This document shows, one piece after another, positions 46,579 to 55,168 of a stretch of 64,000 nucleotides of DNA. The stretch comes from Providencia sp. PROV188 (lineage in GTDB: Bacteria > Pseudomonadota > Gammaproteobacteria > Enterobacterales > Enterobacteriaceae), in NCBI RefSeq assembly GCF_027595165.1, contig NZ_CP097292.1:81400-145399 (forward strand), read 5' to 3'. Below the pieces are notes generated by a model. It did no database searches and had not been told where the DNA came from. It saw only the letters and a list, made by a program, of their open reading frames with translations. The position numbers and the translations under genes are program-made. Positions within the stretch are counted from its first letter, which is position 1. The number at the start of each line of letters is the position of its first letter.

Positions 46579-48033
46579 TCACGCATACCTGCTTGAAAAC
46601 TCATCCATCGAATTAGATACCGTAAACTTCACGTCATCACCCAGTGCTTCAAAGTGTGCATAACCACATTTGATTTTGGCATTTTCCTCCGGACGTCGTT
46701 CCACCGAGAAAAGCGTGCTCTTGGTTTCGACGACAAAATAGAGTTTTTCTTTCCCATCCTGATCAATCAACACTGCCCAGTCGGGGTTGTATCCACCCAA
46801 TGGCGTATCGATTTTGAACCATCCGGGGAGCTTGGCGTAGAGCTTAATATCGTCGTTTAACTCGAACGCCGAGGCAAATTCCAGCTCGATATCGGAGTCG
46901 TAAACCACATGGTCAAAAACGGACTTTTCGGCCTTAATCATGTTGTCTTTCAGATAACCAAACAATTCGTTCTGTTGGAATAATTCCTGGGCATAGAATT
47001 GGTCATCACCAATTTTGTGATACTTGATGCCATCGACGATAAACAGGTGCATCTGGCTTTTGATGATGTTGGCGGCCTGCTCGATAAATTTCTGCGGATT
47101 GTTCTTGAATGATTCCAGGCGACCACTTTTGTTGATAATGGCAACAATGGTTCGGCGCGTCAGATTGGTCTCGTTTTGTAGGTATGTTATGAGATCTGGC
47201 AAATCAAACGCTCGGGATTCGTACACGCTGGTTGTTTCCTGAACCTGTTGTGTATGCACTCCACCACGGTCTATTTCAGTCTTCGCCTTGCGGTAAGTGA
47301 AGCGAGCCTTGCCCACCTGAAGGTTGATTTTGATTTCTTCGGCGCACTTATCGATCAGCGCATTGGTATCAAAGTCCACGCGGAATGCAGTTTTGTATTT
47401 AATACGATCCCACAGCGCCTGGAACTCGGGGCTCAGATACACCACTTTGTTCAGGGAAACCTTGGCTTTGTCATCGCGGTTCTTGATGTTCAGGTTACCG
47501 GATACTTTTTTCAGTACCGACACAATCTGTGCTGCATGGGGCTGTTCGAGACCAAACGGATTGGTTAATTTGATTCCAACAAATCGCTGCTCCCACATTG
47601 GCCATTCTGGTGAAATTAATCGACGCGATTGTGTCCATTTATAGAAACGGATGACTGCTGCCATCCTCTGCGAAGCAGTGCTTGGAGCAAGCTCACCATT
47701 ATTTCTGGCGGCAACAAGTGCTCCACGAAAGCGAACAAGGCAACGCTCACTTTCTCGCTCTGGGAAATGCCACCATTGGATTGACTCTGCTTCTAGCCAT
47801 TTTGCGTAGGCAAGCAGGTGAGACATATTGGATCGAACAGTTTTCAGATCCCGTTTTGATGATGTTGCCTGATCCAGGACCCAAAGATTTGCTTCTGCCC
47901 AGGTTGAATTATCTTCCCAGACTATTTGGGGAAGATTTTTGATCGGTTTTCTTTTTAGTGGAGCCCACTGTAACGAGCCGTCCGATATTTCTGCTCGATG
48001 TGGCTGATAGTTGATTTGCTCAAGGCTTGCCAT
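46579..48033 (-). CDS. Chimera: integrase N-terminus fused to type III restriction Res C-terminus
   Basis: 484 residues. Residues 1 to about 163 match the N-terminal and core-binding part of a tyrosine integrase (LKTVRSNMSHLLAYAKWLE, TASQRMAAVIRFYKWTQ, GIKLTNPFGLE). From about residue 165 (near 47540) it becomes the C-terminal part of a Res-type helicase-nuclease, ending in a PD-(D/E)xK site: YNPDWAVL, then LYFVVETKS (Asp418, Glu436, Lys438). Both the integrase catalytic domain and the Res helicase are missing, so an in-frame deletion joined them. ATG at 48031-48033 has AGGGGG upstream. Whether the fusion has nuclease activity is unknown. Confidence 0.72.
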   Translation of the reverse strand: MASLEQINYQPHRAEISDGSLQWAPLKRKPIKNLPQIVWEDNSTWAEANLWVLDQATSSKRDLKTVRSNMSHLLAYAKWLEAESIQWWHFPERESERCLVRFRGALVAARNNGELAPSTASQRMAAVIRFYKWTQSRRLISPEWPMWEQRFVGIKLTNPFGLEQPHAAQIVSVLKKVSGNLNIKNRDDKAKVSLNKVVYLSPEFQALWDRIKYKTAFRVDFDTNALIDKCAEEIKINLQVGKARFTYRKAKTEIDRGGVHTQQVQETTSVYESRAFDLPDLITYLQNETNLTRRTIVAIINKSGRLESFKNNPQKFIEQAANIIKSQMHLFIVDGIKYHKIGDDQFYAQELFQQNELFGYLKDNMIKAEKSVFDHVVYDSDIELEFASAFELNDDIKLYAKLPGWFKIDTPLGGYNPDWAVLIDQDGKEKLYFVVETKSTLFSVERRPEENAKIKCGYAHFEALGDDVKFTVSNSMDEFSSRYA

Positions 48034-48155
48034 TGATTTCCCCCTTCGACGACTCAATGCCGTTCAGGAAGGAATTACTTCTGAGCATAGAGTAGTCTAA
48101 TTTGTCACCATTGAAACATGTATAGTGTGCGATTAAAACTTGGTATGTAACGTTT

Positions 48156-48713
48156 GCCACACGTGGGCTCACACACCGAGATATACCCCTTTTGTTCAAT
48201 GTGAGAGCGGCAATCACCAAGAATCAGTTCAGCCATTAGCTGGCTCATCTGAAACGGCGTAAAAAACTGCCCCCAACGCCCATCCCCCAGTTCTAATGTC
48301 ATGAATAGCTCGCCCAAAAAGTCCGTGGCTTGGTGGTCTAACGCATTCACACAAATAGCGAGGAGCTTAGCGAAAGCGTTTAAGTCCTCTTTTTCATAAC
48401 GAGCAATCACTTTAAAATAGGTTTGTTCTAACTCAGGACACTGTTTCACACTGTTCTCTAATGAAATAGTGGCAATGTGAATAAAATCCCGAAACACCTC
48501 AGAGCGACTATGATAGCGTGCTGTTTGGTGAAACAGTTGCGTAAATGCTTTATGAAAATCACGATTTGATGACGCATTGACCGATGCAAGCCGCTGTCCT
48601 TTGCTGTGTTTTTTGGGCTGGCATTGTGATTGTCGGTCTTGTGTTGCTGAAATAAGGGGATGCTCTTCAGGGGATTGGCTTAAATCCACATCAAAAAAAC
48701 TTAATTGTGACAT
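48156..48713 (-). pseudogene. 5' part of the split N6-methylase-like gene
   Basis: 186 codons from ATG 48711-48713 (GGAG 8 bases upstream) to TGTGGC at 48156. Contains FLGELFMTLELGDGRWGQFFTP and YISVCEPTCG, the start of an N6-adenine methylase fold. The frame runs on 51 bases into the insert and stops at about 48105. Leading-region methylase homologues are known on F- and I-type plasmids and may protect entering DNA. Confidence 0.75.
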
Positions 48714-48756
48714 ATCGATACTCCAAAACAGCCCTCAACGGGGGCTGTGTGTTAAC

Positions 48757-48990
48757 TTAAATCCACGATTTACGTAGTTCCAAACAGCGCAAGAGTTGCC
48801 CCAAACAATGGTTATTCATGGCAGGGATACGAACAGACTGTTTTCGTTTAAGTTGTTTATCGATATGCCGCGCCATAGCGCGGTAACACGGCTGAATTTC
48901 ATCTATCGTCAAGTCATGACGGATGACCCGACGTTTTGACACGTCAGACTTTACAGGTTTGGCATCATATGCCATCATATTTGCATTCAT
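48757..48990 (-). CDS. Small leading-region protein, unknown
   Basis: 77 residues, basic, no recognised domain. A clean ribosome site (AAAGGAG, 7 bases) supports ATG 48988-48990. It lies in a run of minus-strand leading-region genes upstream of the methylase. Confidence 0.65.
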   Translation of the reverse strand: MNANMMAYDAKPVKSDVSKRRVIRHDLTIDEIQPCYRAMARHIDKQLKRKQSVRIPAMNNHCLGQLLRCLELRKSWI

Positions 48991-49081
48991 TAGATTTACT
49001 CCTTTGAGTTAATGATATGCCTTGAGTTCCTACGCTAAAGTCACTCAAGGCACGGATTAAGCAGGCGAAAGCCTGCTTTTT

Positions 49082-49420
49082 TCATTGTTGCGCCAGCAGT
49101 CTAGCACAACGTACACGCGACACAATTTGCGCGTGAGATAACGTTGAGACATCCCGAAACGTGAAATAACGCTCGTCCACTTTGACGAAAATATCGGTCA
49201 CATTCCCAATAATCATTTCTTGTAACTTAAATGACTCTGTTTTGTGATCCCCCTGCCAATCCAACGGTGGCATAACGGATAATGCATCCATAAATTGCGC
49301 TAAGGTGATTTCTGTCGGTTTAGTTTTGGCTGCTTGTTCACGTCCGACCCAATACATCATTTCCGAGCATTGGGTTTCTTGGTAATGGTCGGTTTCGTTC
49401 TGTTCTAATGCCTGATACAT
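49082..49420 (-). CDS. Hypothetical leading-region protein
   Basis: 112 residues from ATG 49418-49420 (AAGGAG 6 bases upstream); acidic, with CSEMMYWVGREQAAK and a C-terminal segment ending VRCARLLAQQ. No family recognised. Part of the leading-region run. Confidence 0.65.
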   Translation of the reverse strand: MYQALEQNETDHYQETQCSEMMYWVGREQAAKTKPTEITLAQFMDALSVMPPLDWQGDHKTESFKLQEMIIGNVTDIFVKVDERYFTFRDVSTLSHAQIVSRVRCARLLAQQ

Positions 49421-49461
49421 ACCTTTCTCCTTTTGTGTTTTTGTCGATGATGCCATTCGCG

Positions 49462-49713
49462 TTAACAATATTGGCGAATAGCGCGTTTAAAGGGTTTGAT
49501 GTGGTTTGCACTGACTAACTCGCGGTAAGTTAAATCAAAGTGTGTTGTCCCATCGGTTAAAATATAGCGATAACGTGTGTTCATTTTTTCAGCGAATTTA
49601 GTTGCTTTTAAAAAAGTGAAAAAAGCGTTAATTGAGTCAAAATGATAAACGTCATATTCTTCCTCGGTTGTCCCCTTCTTATTGGTTTCTGAAAATAAAA
49701 CTTGATAATTCAT
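49462..49713 (-). CDS. Hypothetical leading-region protein behind block A2/B2
   Basis: 83 residues, starts MNYQVLFSETNKKG, with AAGGAG 8 bases before the ATG. No recognised domain. It is the first gene after the second structured block, as ardB is after the first, so it may be expressed early on entry. Confidence 0.65.
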   Translation of the reverse strand: MNYQVLFSETNKKGTTEEEYDVYHFDSINAFFTFLKATKFAEKMNTRYRYILTDGTTHFDLTYRELVSANHIKPFKRAIRQYC

Positions 49714-49829
49714 ATTGATACTCCTTGTTTTTGGCTTTTAACTCATCTTTCTGAAGATTCAGGAGCGGCGGTGTTGACGTTCTCCGAAGGCATCCTGGTT
49801 TACCTGCCAGTTTTAAATCATCTCTCTGT

Positions 49830-49991
49830 GAGTTCTTTCGCGGCAAGGGCGTGCATAGCTGAGACGAGGAAGGAAGCAAGGGCGGAAGCAAAATTATTGG
49901 AAAGCGCAGCGACAAGAATTTTGCTGGAGTGCACTTTACACTTGCTGGATGACGAGTTGAGGCTATGCTTAAGCCCTAGCGGAAGGACTTA
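49830..49991 (-). repeat. Leading-region structured repeat, part A, copy 2
   Basis: Matches 43361-43523. The inner stem is GCATAGC with GCTATGC, a compensated version of ACATAGAT/ATCTATGT in copy 1; the outer stem is a G-T variant of the copy 1 pair. It lies 117 bases before the ATG of the 49462-49713 gene. The + strand also shows an open frame across it, so a coding explanation is not fully excluded. Confidence 0.72.
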
Positions 49992-50400
49992 CGGAAAGAT
50001 AAAAGCGATAGGTAAGGATGAATTCGACCGACACGCAACGCGTGGCGTCCTTAACGGCCGTGCGCAGCACCAAATGCCGTGGGTTTTAGGTTTCGCTTGC
50101 TATCCGAAGGACAGAGACGCAAAGCGGCTCTGCGGAAACCCATTCGTGAAGCGAATGGCGTTGAAGTGCAGGCGACAGCTCGAGGACATCGAGCTGCCGT
50201 AGGAACCCAAAAGAGATTATTTTCTTTTTATGCAGATATGAACATGCTCCCAACCTTGAATAAAAGGGCATTACCCTTTTGTTTTTTTATAAAAAATAAC
50301 TTTAAATTATCGTACTATTAGTAATAGCCTCATCTTGTTTAACCGGTTCTATCGTTTTCATTCAGGAAACTTAGCTATCCATGACCAAATATCAAAAGAT

Positions 50401-50434
50401 AAAGGGCTGTTCGGGGTTACCCGAACAGCCCTTT
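50401..50434. terminator. Perfect 15-bp hairpin between A2 and B2
   Basis: AAAGGGCTGTTCGGG (50401-50415) and its exact complement CCCGAACAGCCCTTT (50420-50434) around a 4-base loop. It could end transcription from either side, for example the umuDC message, or be part of the structured block. Confidence 0.65.
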
Positions 50435-50443
50435 ACTTCCATC

Positions 50444-50603
50444 TGCGCCAGGCGTCGGCGTAAAAAGGCGTAGCCGTTGACCTTTCAAGCTGGTTGTCCC
50501 CATTTGCCACATTTGGCGAGCCAGTGAACGCCCCCAAAAAGGCGCGTGAACGAGAGAGTACGGGGAACCAGCGCCAACTGTGTGTAAATGGGGGCAATCC
50601 GGC
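50444..50603 (-). repeat. Leading-region structured repeat, part B, copy 2
   Basis: Matches 43668-43826 in sequence segments (GCGTAAAAAGGCG, GAGCCAGTGA, GTACGGGGAAC). GCTGGTTGTCCCCATTT (50489-50505) pairs with the bases at 50586-50603, with one bulge and G-T pairs. The base pairs differ from copy 1 but the stem is kept. Confidence 0.72.
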
Positions 50604-50761
50604 ACCTTAATGAATACTGGCTCAATGCCAGCATGCCCAAAACTCAAATAGGCGTATTCACAAAATCAGTGGATAACTTTAAATAACGATGTTGATAACA
50701 GCGTTAACATCCTGATTAATAAATGAATAATAGTAACGCTCAAAAAACCACCAAGCATTAA

Positions 50762-52029
50762 TTAGCATTTTACGATAGGGATATCTGAAAATTGGGTTGT
50801 CCAACGAGGAGAAAGAAATTGCTGTTTCATTTTCCATAAAGCAGATTGCAATTGCATCCCTTGACCAGCAAACCAGATAGCACTTTTTCCGCGATTAATC
50901 TGGTCAATCGTCAGCATCAGTTCATCACTTTTGCGAAAACGATAGCCACTCTCAAATAAATTCAGTTGTACTTGCCCTGAGGAGGAAAATTTACTGAGCA
51001 ATATGCTGCTTTTGCTGTATTTCACATTCTGGAGCCAAAGTCGATCAAATAAAGAGACAGCCGCCTGAATAATCTCGCGCGTATCTTGTGTGGGATAAAT
51101 GAGCGCTTGAGTCTCTTGTCGATAATAGTGTGGTTCATGATGAGAAAAATGACTACTTTGCACCCACAAGGTCACTAACCGACAGAATTGTTTTTCTTCA
51201 CGCAGTTTTTCTGTCGCACGTTCAGCAAATGCACACACCGACTGGCGCACCAACTCATAATCCATCACTTTATGGCCAAATGAACGGGAACAAATAATTT
51301 GTTGTTTGGCGGGCGAGATTTCTTCCAACTGAAGACAGGATTCGCCGTTCAGCTCCCGAACGGTTCGCTCTAAGACCACTGAATACATCTTGCGAGCTTC
51401 GGAAGTAGGCAATCGACTTAAATCCAAAGCGGTTTAATCCCATGTTGATTTAGACGTTTAGCCAGTTTATGTCCAATCCCCCAAACCTCTTCAACAGGCA
51501 CTAATCTCATGAGTTTTTTCTGACGGCTAGACGAACTTAAATCGACGACTCCACCTGTTTTCTTCCAAGTTTTGGCGGCGTAGTTTGCTAACTTAGCTAA
51601 CGTTTTGGTACTGGAAATCCCTACCCCTACAGGCAAATGCGCACATCGGAATACATCCTCTTTTAATTTATAGCCAAGTTCATGCCAGGAATACAATGTA
51701 TTCATGCCTGTGAGATTACAAAAGCACTCGTCAATGCTGTATACCTCAATTTGAGGCACAATTTGGGAAACTACAGTCATAAACCGATTACTAAAATCGG
51801 CATATAAGGGATAATTTGAAGAAAATACAGCCACTTGCCTTTGTTTGATTATCTGCTTAATTTCAAAATAAGGGGCTCCCATATGGATATAAGGTTTCGC
51901 CTCCGCCGAACGCGCAATCACACAACCATCATTATTGGAAAGGCAAACAATCGGCTTTCCTTTTAAATCGGGGCGGAAAACAGATTCACAGGAGGTATAC
52001 ATTGAATTAACATCGATGAGAGCAAACAT
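50762..52029 (-). pseudogene. umuC: UmuC-like Y-family polymerase subunit, frameshifted
   Basis: The N-terminal part (203 codons from 52029) has the Y-family sites MFALIDVNSMYTSCE and YSIDECF and ends early at QHGIKPLWI. A one-base change in the A-run at 51432-51434 (AAA instead of AAAA) would read IKTALDLSRL and join the second frame. That frame carries the little-finger domain (ERTVRELNGESCLQLEE) and the C-terminal DQINRGKSAIWFAGQGMQ. So the whole gene, about 420 codons, is present with one frameshift. UmuD'2C performs SOS mutagenesis. umuD upstream is intact. Confidence 0.9.
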
Positions 52030-52035
52030 GTTTTT

Positions 52036-52419
52036 TCACCAACAGGTATGCACGGCATAACGTACGACACCGAAGATTATCACTTCCATATTGTCATTGA
52101 TGGGAATAGCGGGAAATAGTCTGTTAGCAGGAATAAGCGCTTTAGTCGGTGTGATTTGCAGGTATTTACAGGTAAATTCACCATCATATTCAGCGACCAC
52201 TATTTCCCCATGACGGGCTGTCAGGTGACTTTCGACGACCAACAAATCCCCGTCAAAAATCCCCGCATCCTTCATTGAATCCCCTGATGCCCGAAGAAAA
52301 TAGGTACTTTCAGGATAGCGGATCAGTTCTGCATCGAGCGATAAACGACGCTCGACGTGGTCTTGAGCTGGGCTTGGAAAGCCGCAGGTAATTTGGCTTT
52401 CAAAAATGGGAATTTGCAT
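52036..52419 (-). CDS. umuD: UmuD-like SOS peptidase
   Basis: 127 residues, short N-terminus. The self-cleavage site is Cys12-Gly13 (ITCGFPSP). The catalytic dyad is Ser48 (SGDSMKDAG) and Lys85 (EFTCK). After RecA-stimulated cleavage UmuD' joins UmuC as an error-prone polymerase. A LexA box precedes it by 12 bases. umuC follows 6 bases after its stop. Confidence 0.93.
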   Translation of the reverse strand: MQIPIFESQITCGFPSPAQDHVERRLSLDAELIRYPESTYFLRASGDSMKDAGIFDGDLLVVESHLTARHGEIVVAEYDGEFTCKYLQITPTKALIPANRLFPAIPINDNMEVIIFGVVRYAVHTCW

Positions 52420-52431
52420 AGCGCACCAACA

Positions 52432-52447
52432 CTGTATAAATACACAG
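52432..52447 (-). promoter_or_regulatory. LexA (SOS) box of umuDC
   Basis: CTG-TATAAATACA-CAG, a perfect CTG-N10-CAG LexA site, just upstream of the umuD ATG at 52419. A second, weaker CTGTATATTTTCA match starts at 52458. Indicates repression by LexA and SOS induction. Confidence 0.88.
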
Positions 52448-52496
52448 CCCCAATATACTGTATATTTTCACGCTACACAAATATCCCGAGAATTTT

Positions 52497-52883
52497 TTAA
52501 ACTAACTTTGATAATTTGTTTTTCACCTTCGCTAAAGGTGGATTGGCTTTTATCTCAGTGGGGCTATTGTCTTCACTTAGTCTTGAATTCATACCAAGCG
52601 CTTGAATAACCGCCTGTATTTCAGCTTGAGATGGCTTCCACCCTGTTGTTTGCGAAATTAATGTGACAAGCTGTTCTGCGGTTAATTTATCATTAAATAA
52701 CGTCGCCAATAATGCAGGCAAACGTGCATCAAGGTGTTGTAATGCCGTGCCGCAAATAAACGCATGGCGGAAAAACTCTCCCCTAGAAGAACGAGGTATA
52801 GACTCAATAATCTCTAAAGCCTGTTTATCAGCAGGGTTTTCGGGATGAAGGTATAACGTAAATTTTTTCCGCTCATGATTCAT
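52497..52883 (-). CDS. stbB: StbB/ParR-like partition adaptor
   Basis: 128 residues from ATG 52881-52883 (AGAGGA upstream). The N-terminus (RKKFTLYLHPENPADKQALEIIESIPRSSRGEF) is a ribbon-helix-helix-like DNA-binding part, the C-terminus is flexible and would contact ParM. It overlaps or abuts stbA and shares its operon. Confidence 0.82.
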   Translation of the reverse strand: MNHERKKFTLYLHPENPADKQALEIIESIPRSSRGEFFRHAFICGTALQHLDARLPALLATLFNDKLTAEQLVTLISQTTGWKPSQAEIQAVIQALGMNSRLSEDNSPTEIKANPPLAKVKNKLSKLV

Positions 52884-52887
52884 TGAG

Positions 52888-53859
52888 TTAATCCTCTTTA
52901 AAATAGGCGATAGCTTCAACTAGTGCCGTTTGGGGCGAGTCTAACAGTGTAATTTTATCATCAATAAGGTGCCATGCCTTTCGAATTGCTGGCTCAATTA
53001 AAGACGCCCCCCCGCCAACCAGATAAATACGATTCACATTTTTAAACTGGCTAAGTTCATCAACAACGCGTTCCCCTAATTGTTTAATCGCAGATTCAAT
53101 GGTTTCTAACACTAATGGGGTTTTAGACTCATCATTGACAATTTGGCGAACAAACTGCTCGTTATGACGTTGCTTAATGAGTTCATCCGCAACAAGCGCA
53201 CTGGTATCACTGGACGCCATTTTCAATGCGCTCAGTGCAGCTTGAGTGACCATTGAGACACCAATTTCAGAGTTACCATGAATGGCACTCACACCATCAA
53301 ACTGCCCCACAATCACGCCCACATCCAGTGTTGTTCCTCCTAAATCAATCACCAGTGATTTTTCAAACTCACCGACATTATCATTCACTAACTGAGTTAA
53401 CACGGCAGGTAAAGATTCAGGCATCACTTCGACATTCTTAATCGTAAATGTTGTTCCTTTATTCAGTTGTACGGGACGGAGGACGTTTTCAATTTTACGC
53501 TGGATATTCAATTCATTCTTTTGGCAATCAGCCGTATAAAACTCACTGATAGGTAAAGTGACAACCAAATCGACATCTTGAGGTTCAAGTCCACTGCTTA
53601 AAAGTGCATGGTGGATAGCAAGCACATTCGCATCTGTATATTGATACTCAATATGAGTCGTTCTAATCGCCTGCTCACTCACCTCATCATAAGTGAACTT
53701 TTGACCATTTAATTCATAGTTAAAAGTCCCCTTCCCGCCTAACCCTTCAATTTTCCAGCCTTTTTTAAAAGAATTCGTTGATAACTTGGTTTGAAGTTCT
53801 TGTTTATCAAACCATGCTAATTTCACATTTGTAGAACCATCATCGCAATATAATTTCAT
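52888..53859 (-). CDS. parM: StbA/ParM actin-like partition ATPase
   Basis: 323 residues with actin-fold phosphate loops: YCDDGSTNVKLAW at the start, VIDLGGTTLDVG in the middle and IYLVGGGASLIE near the end. Very like R1 ParM (TFTIKNVEVMPESLPA is shared). ATG at 53857-53859. Filaments push plasmid copies apart using StbB bound to the centromere upstream. Confidence 0.95.
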   Translation of the reverse strand: MKLYCDDGSTNVKLAWFDKQELQTKLSTNSFKKGWKIEGLGGKGTFNYELNGQKFTYDEVSEQAIRTTHIEYQYTDANVLAIHHALLSSGLEPQDVDLVVTLPISEFYTADCQKNELNIQRKIENVLRPVQLNKGTTFTIKNVEVMPESLPAVLTQLVNDNVGEFEKSLVIDLGGTTLDVGVIVGQFDGVSAIHGNSEIGVSMVTQAALSALKMASSDTSALVADELIKQRHNEQFVRQIVNDESKTPLVLETIESAIKQLGERVVDELSQFKNVNRIYLVGGGASLIEPAIRKAWHLIDDKITLLDSPQTALVEAIAYFKED

Positions 53860-53869
53860 ACACCCTCTC

Positions 53870-53990
53870 GTACAACTCAAAATGAGTATTAGAAATAATT
53901 GATTAACACTAAATTTGAGTATTTGGCTAATATTTTCCCTTTATCAAAATGAGTAACTTTTACTGAAACTCATTTTGAGTATTTTCCAAC
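53870..53990. promoter_or_regulatory. stb/parC centromere and stbAB promoter
   Basis: Four spaced copies of an ATGAGTA/TTGAGTA element (at about 53881, 53915, 53949 and 53976), the last as the palindrome ACTCATTTTGAGT. They lie directly upstream of parM. Such direct repeats form the StbB binding array that both segregates plasmids and represses the operon. Confidence 0.75.
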
Positions 53991-54053
53991 TCTAGCATTC
54001 AAAAACAACCAAATCAACATTAAAATACAATTAACAAACATCTTTTTTGAGAT

Positions 54054-54071
54054 TGTTTTAATATTAAAACA
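54054..54071. promoter_or_regulatory. Operator palindrome upstream of the second partition ATPase
   Basis: TGTTTTAATATTAAAACA, a perfect 18-base palindrome, about 80 bases before the ATPase gene. Related TTTAATATTAAAACAATATT sequences lie at 54830-54858 and 55205-55230 around the partner gene, suggesting binding sites for the small DNA-binding partner. Confidence 0.65.
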
Positions 54072-54148
54072 ACATCAAAATAATCATTTGACTTTATTTA
54101 CAATACTTCTATTATTAAATATGAGATCAATATTAAAGTGGATGCATT

Positions 54149-54802
54149 ATGATATTAACAATTGCGAATACAAAGGGCGGGGTAGGTAAATCTACGTTGG
54201 CTGTCAATATCGCCGTGGCCAGAGCTAGGCAAGGTAAAAAAGTCTGGCTTGTTGACGGGGATAAACAAGGTTCATCCCAAACCGCAATTTTGGTTAGATC
54301 TGAAGATGGAATAGAACCTGGTATAGCTTGTTCACATTATCCAGAAGGCCCAGTACTAAGAAGCCAAGTTCAGCTACAAAAAGATAATTATGATGATGTC
54401 ATCATTGAGTGTGGAGGGCGGGACTCAACAGCAATGAGAGCAGCATTAACAATTACAGATATTTTAGTTATTCCTTCTGCTCCAGGTAGTTTTGAAGCAT
54501 GGGCAATGGATGCAAATGTAGCCTTAATAAGAGAAGCTAGAAGTATCAGAGATAATTTGATTTGTTACTCATTGTTAAATAAAGGTGATACGCACGCACG
54601 TTCAACAGACAATATAGAAATGATAGAAATGATGAAAGACTACCAAGATGATATTCCTGTTCTTGATACTGTAATTTATCAAAGGAAAGCATTTGCAAAT
54701 GCAGCAGGAAGCGGTAGAACCGTCGAAGAATTAAAATTAAAGAGTAGAGATAAGATAGCGATAACAGAGTTAAATAAACTTATATCAATACTATACAAAT
54801 AG
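54149..54802 (+). CDS. parF: ParF/ParA-type (class Ib) partition ATPase
   Basis: 217 residues. Walker A is KGGVGKST at residues 10-17, Walker A' is LVDGDKQGSS, and there is no N-terminal HTH, so it is a short class Ib ATPase like TP228 ParF. ATG follows the operator palindrome. It acts with a small ribbon-helix-helix partner encoded 70 bases downstream. It is on the opposite strand to stbAB. Confidence 0.87.
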   Translation: MILTIANTKGGVGKSTLAVNIAVARARQGKKVWLVDGDKQGSSQTAILVRSEDGIEPGIACSHYPEGPVLRSQVQLQKDNYDDVIIECGGRDSTAMRAALTITDILVIPSAPGSFEAWAMDANVALIREARSIRDNLICYSLLNKGDTHARSTDNIEMIEMMKDYQDDIPVLDTVIYQRKAFANAAGSGRTVEELKLKSRDKIAITELNKLISILYK

Positions 54803-54871
54803 TAAATAGACATCCAAATGATATCATTTTAATATGAAAACAATATTAATCAAAATATAACAAGGATAATT

Positions 54872-55168
54872 ATGACATCCACATCAAAGTTTAGAAAAAA
54901 ACCTACAAATAGTACAACAGCAACTTTAAACGAAGATGCAGCAACAAGTTTTATCAATGCAGCCCCAGATGGAAAAGCAGAACAAAAAAAGGGGGTTGTT
55001 AAAGGCAAAAAACATCAGATAACTATAACAATGACACCAGAACTAATACAACAAATTGACACTGCCGCCGCAGAAAATGGTCAATCCAGAGCCGCATGGA
55101 TCAATATGTCATGTATAAATACCTTAAACTATGGCTTACAAATCCAAGGAAAAAAAACATCAAGTTAA
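54872..55168 (+). CDS. parG: ParG-like ribbon-helix-helix partner
   Basis: 98 residues: a flexible Ser/Thr/Lys-rich N-tail and a C-terminal ribbon-helix-helix (QITITMTPELIQQIDTAAAENGQ). AAGG-type ribosome site before the ATG. The layout matches ParG, which binds operator/centromere repeats and stimulates ParF. Confidence 0.75.
   Translation: MTSTSKFRKKPTNSTTATLNEDAATSFINAAPDGKAEQKKGVVKGKKHQITITMTPELIQQIDTAAAENGQSRAAWINMSCINTLNYGLQIQGKKTSS

Larger units (their letters stand above)
44162..48161. mobile_element. 4.0 kb integrative insert carrying ATPase and integrase-Res chimera
   Basis: The insert is bounded by TGTGGC at 44156-44161 and 48156-48161 (minus strand), exactly 4000 bases apart, and excision would rejoin the methylase gene in frame. 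Near the ends are related GTTACAT/GTAACAT and several GGTGACA motifs, which could be recombinase sites. It encodes the N-terminus of a tyrosine integrase, but no complete recombinase, so it probably cannot move by itself now. Its interior has undergone a deletion (see the chimera). Confidence 0.75.

Noticed and set aside
49702..50202. + strand ORF of 166 codons over repeat A2
   Set aside because: Copy A1 is interrupted in the matching frame, and stem-preserving changes favour a structural role. Not fully excluded.
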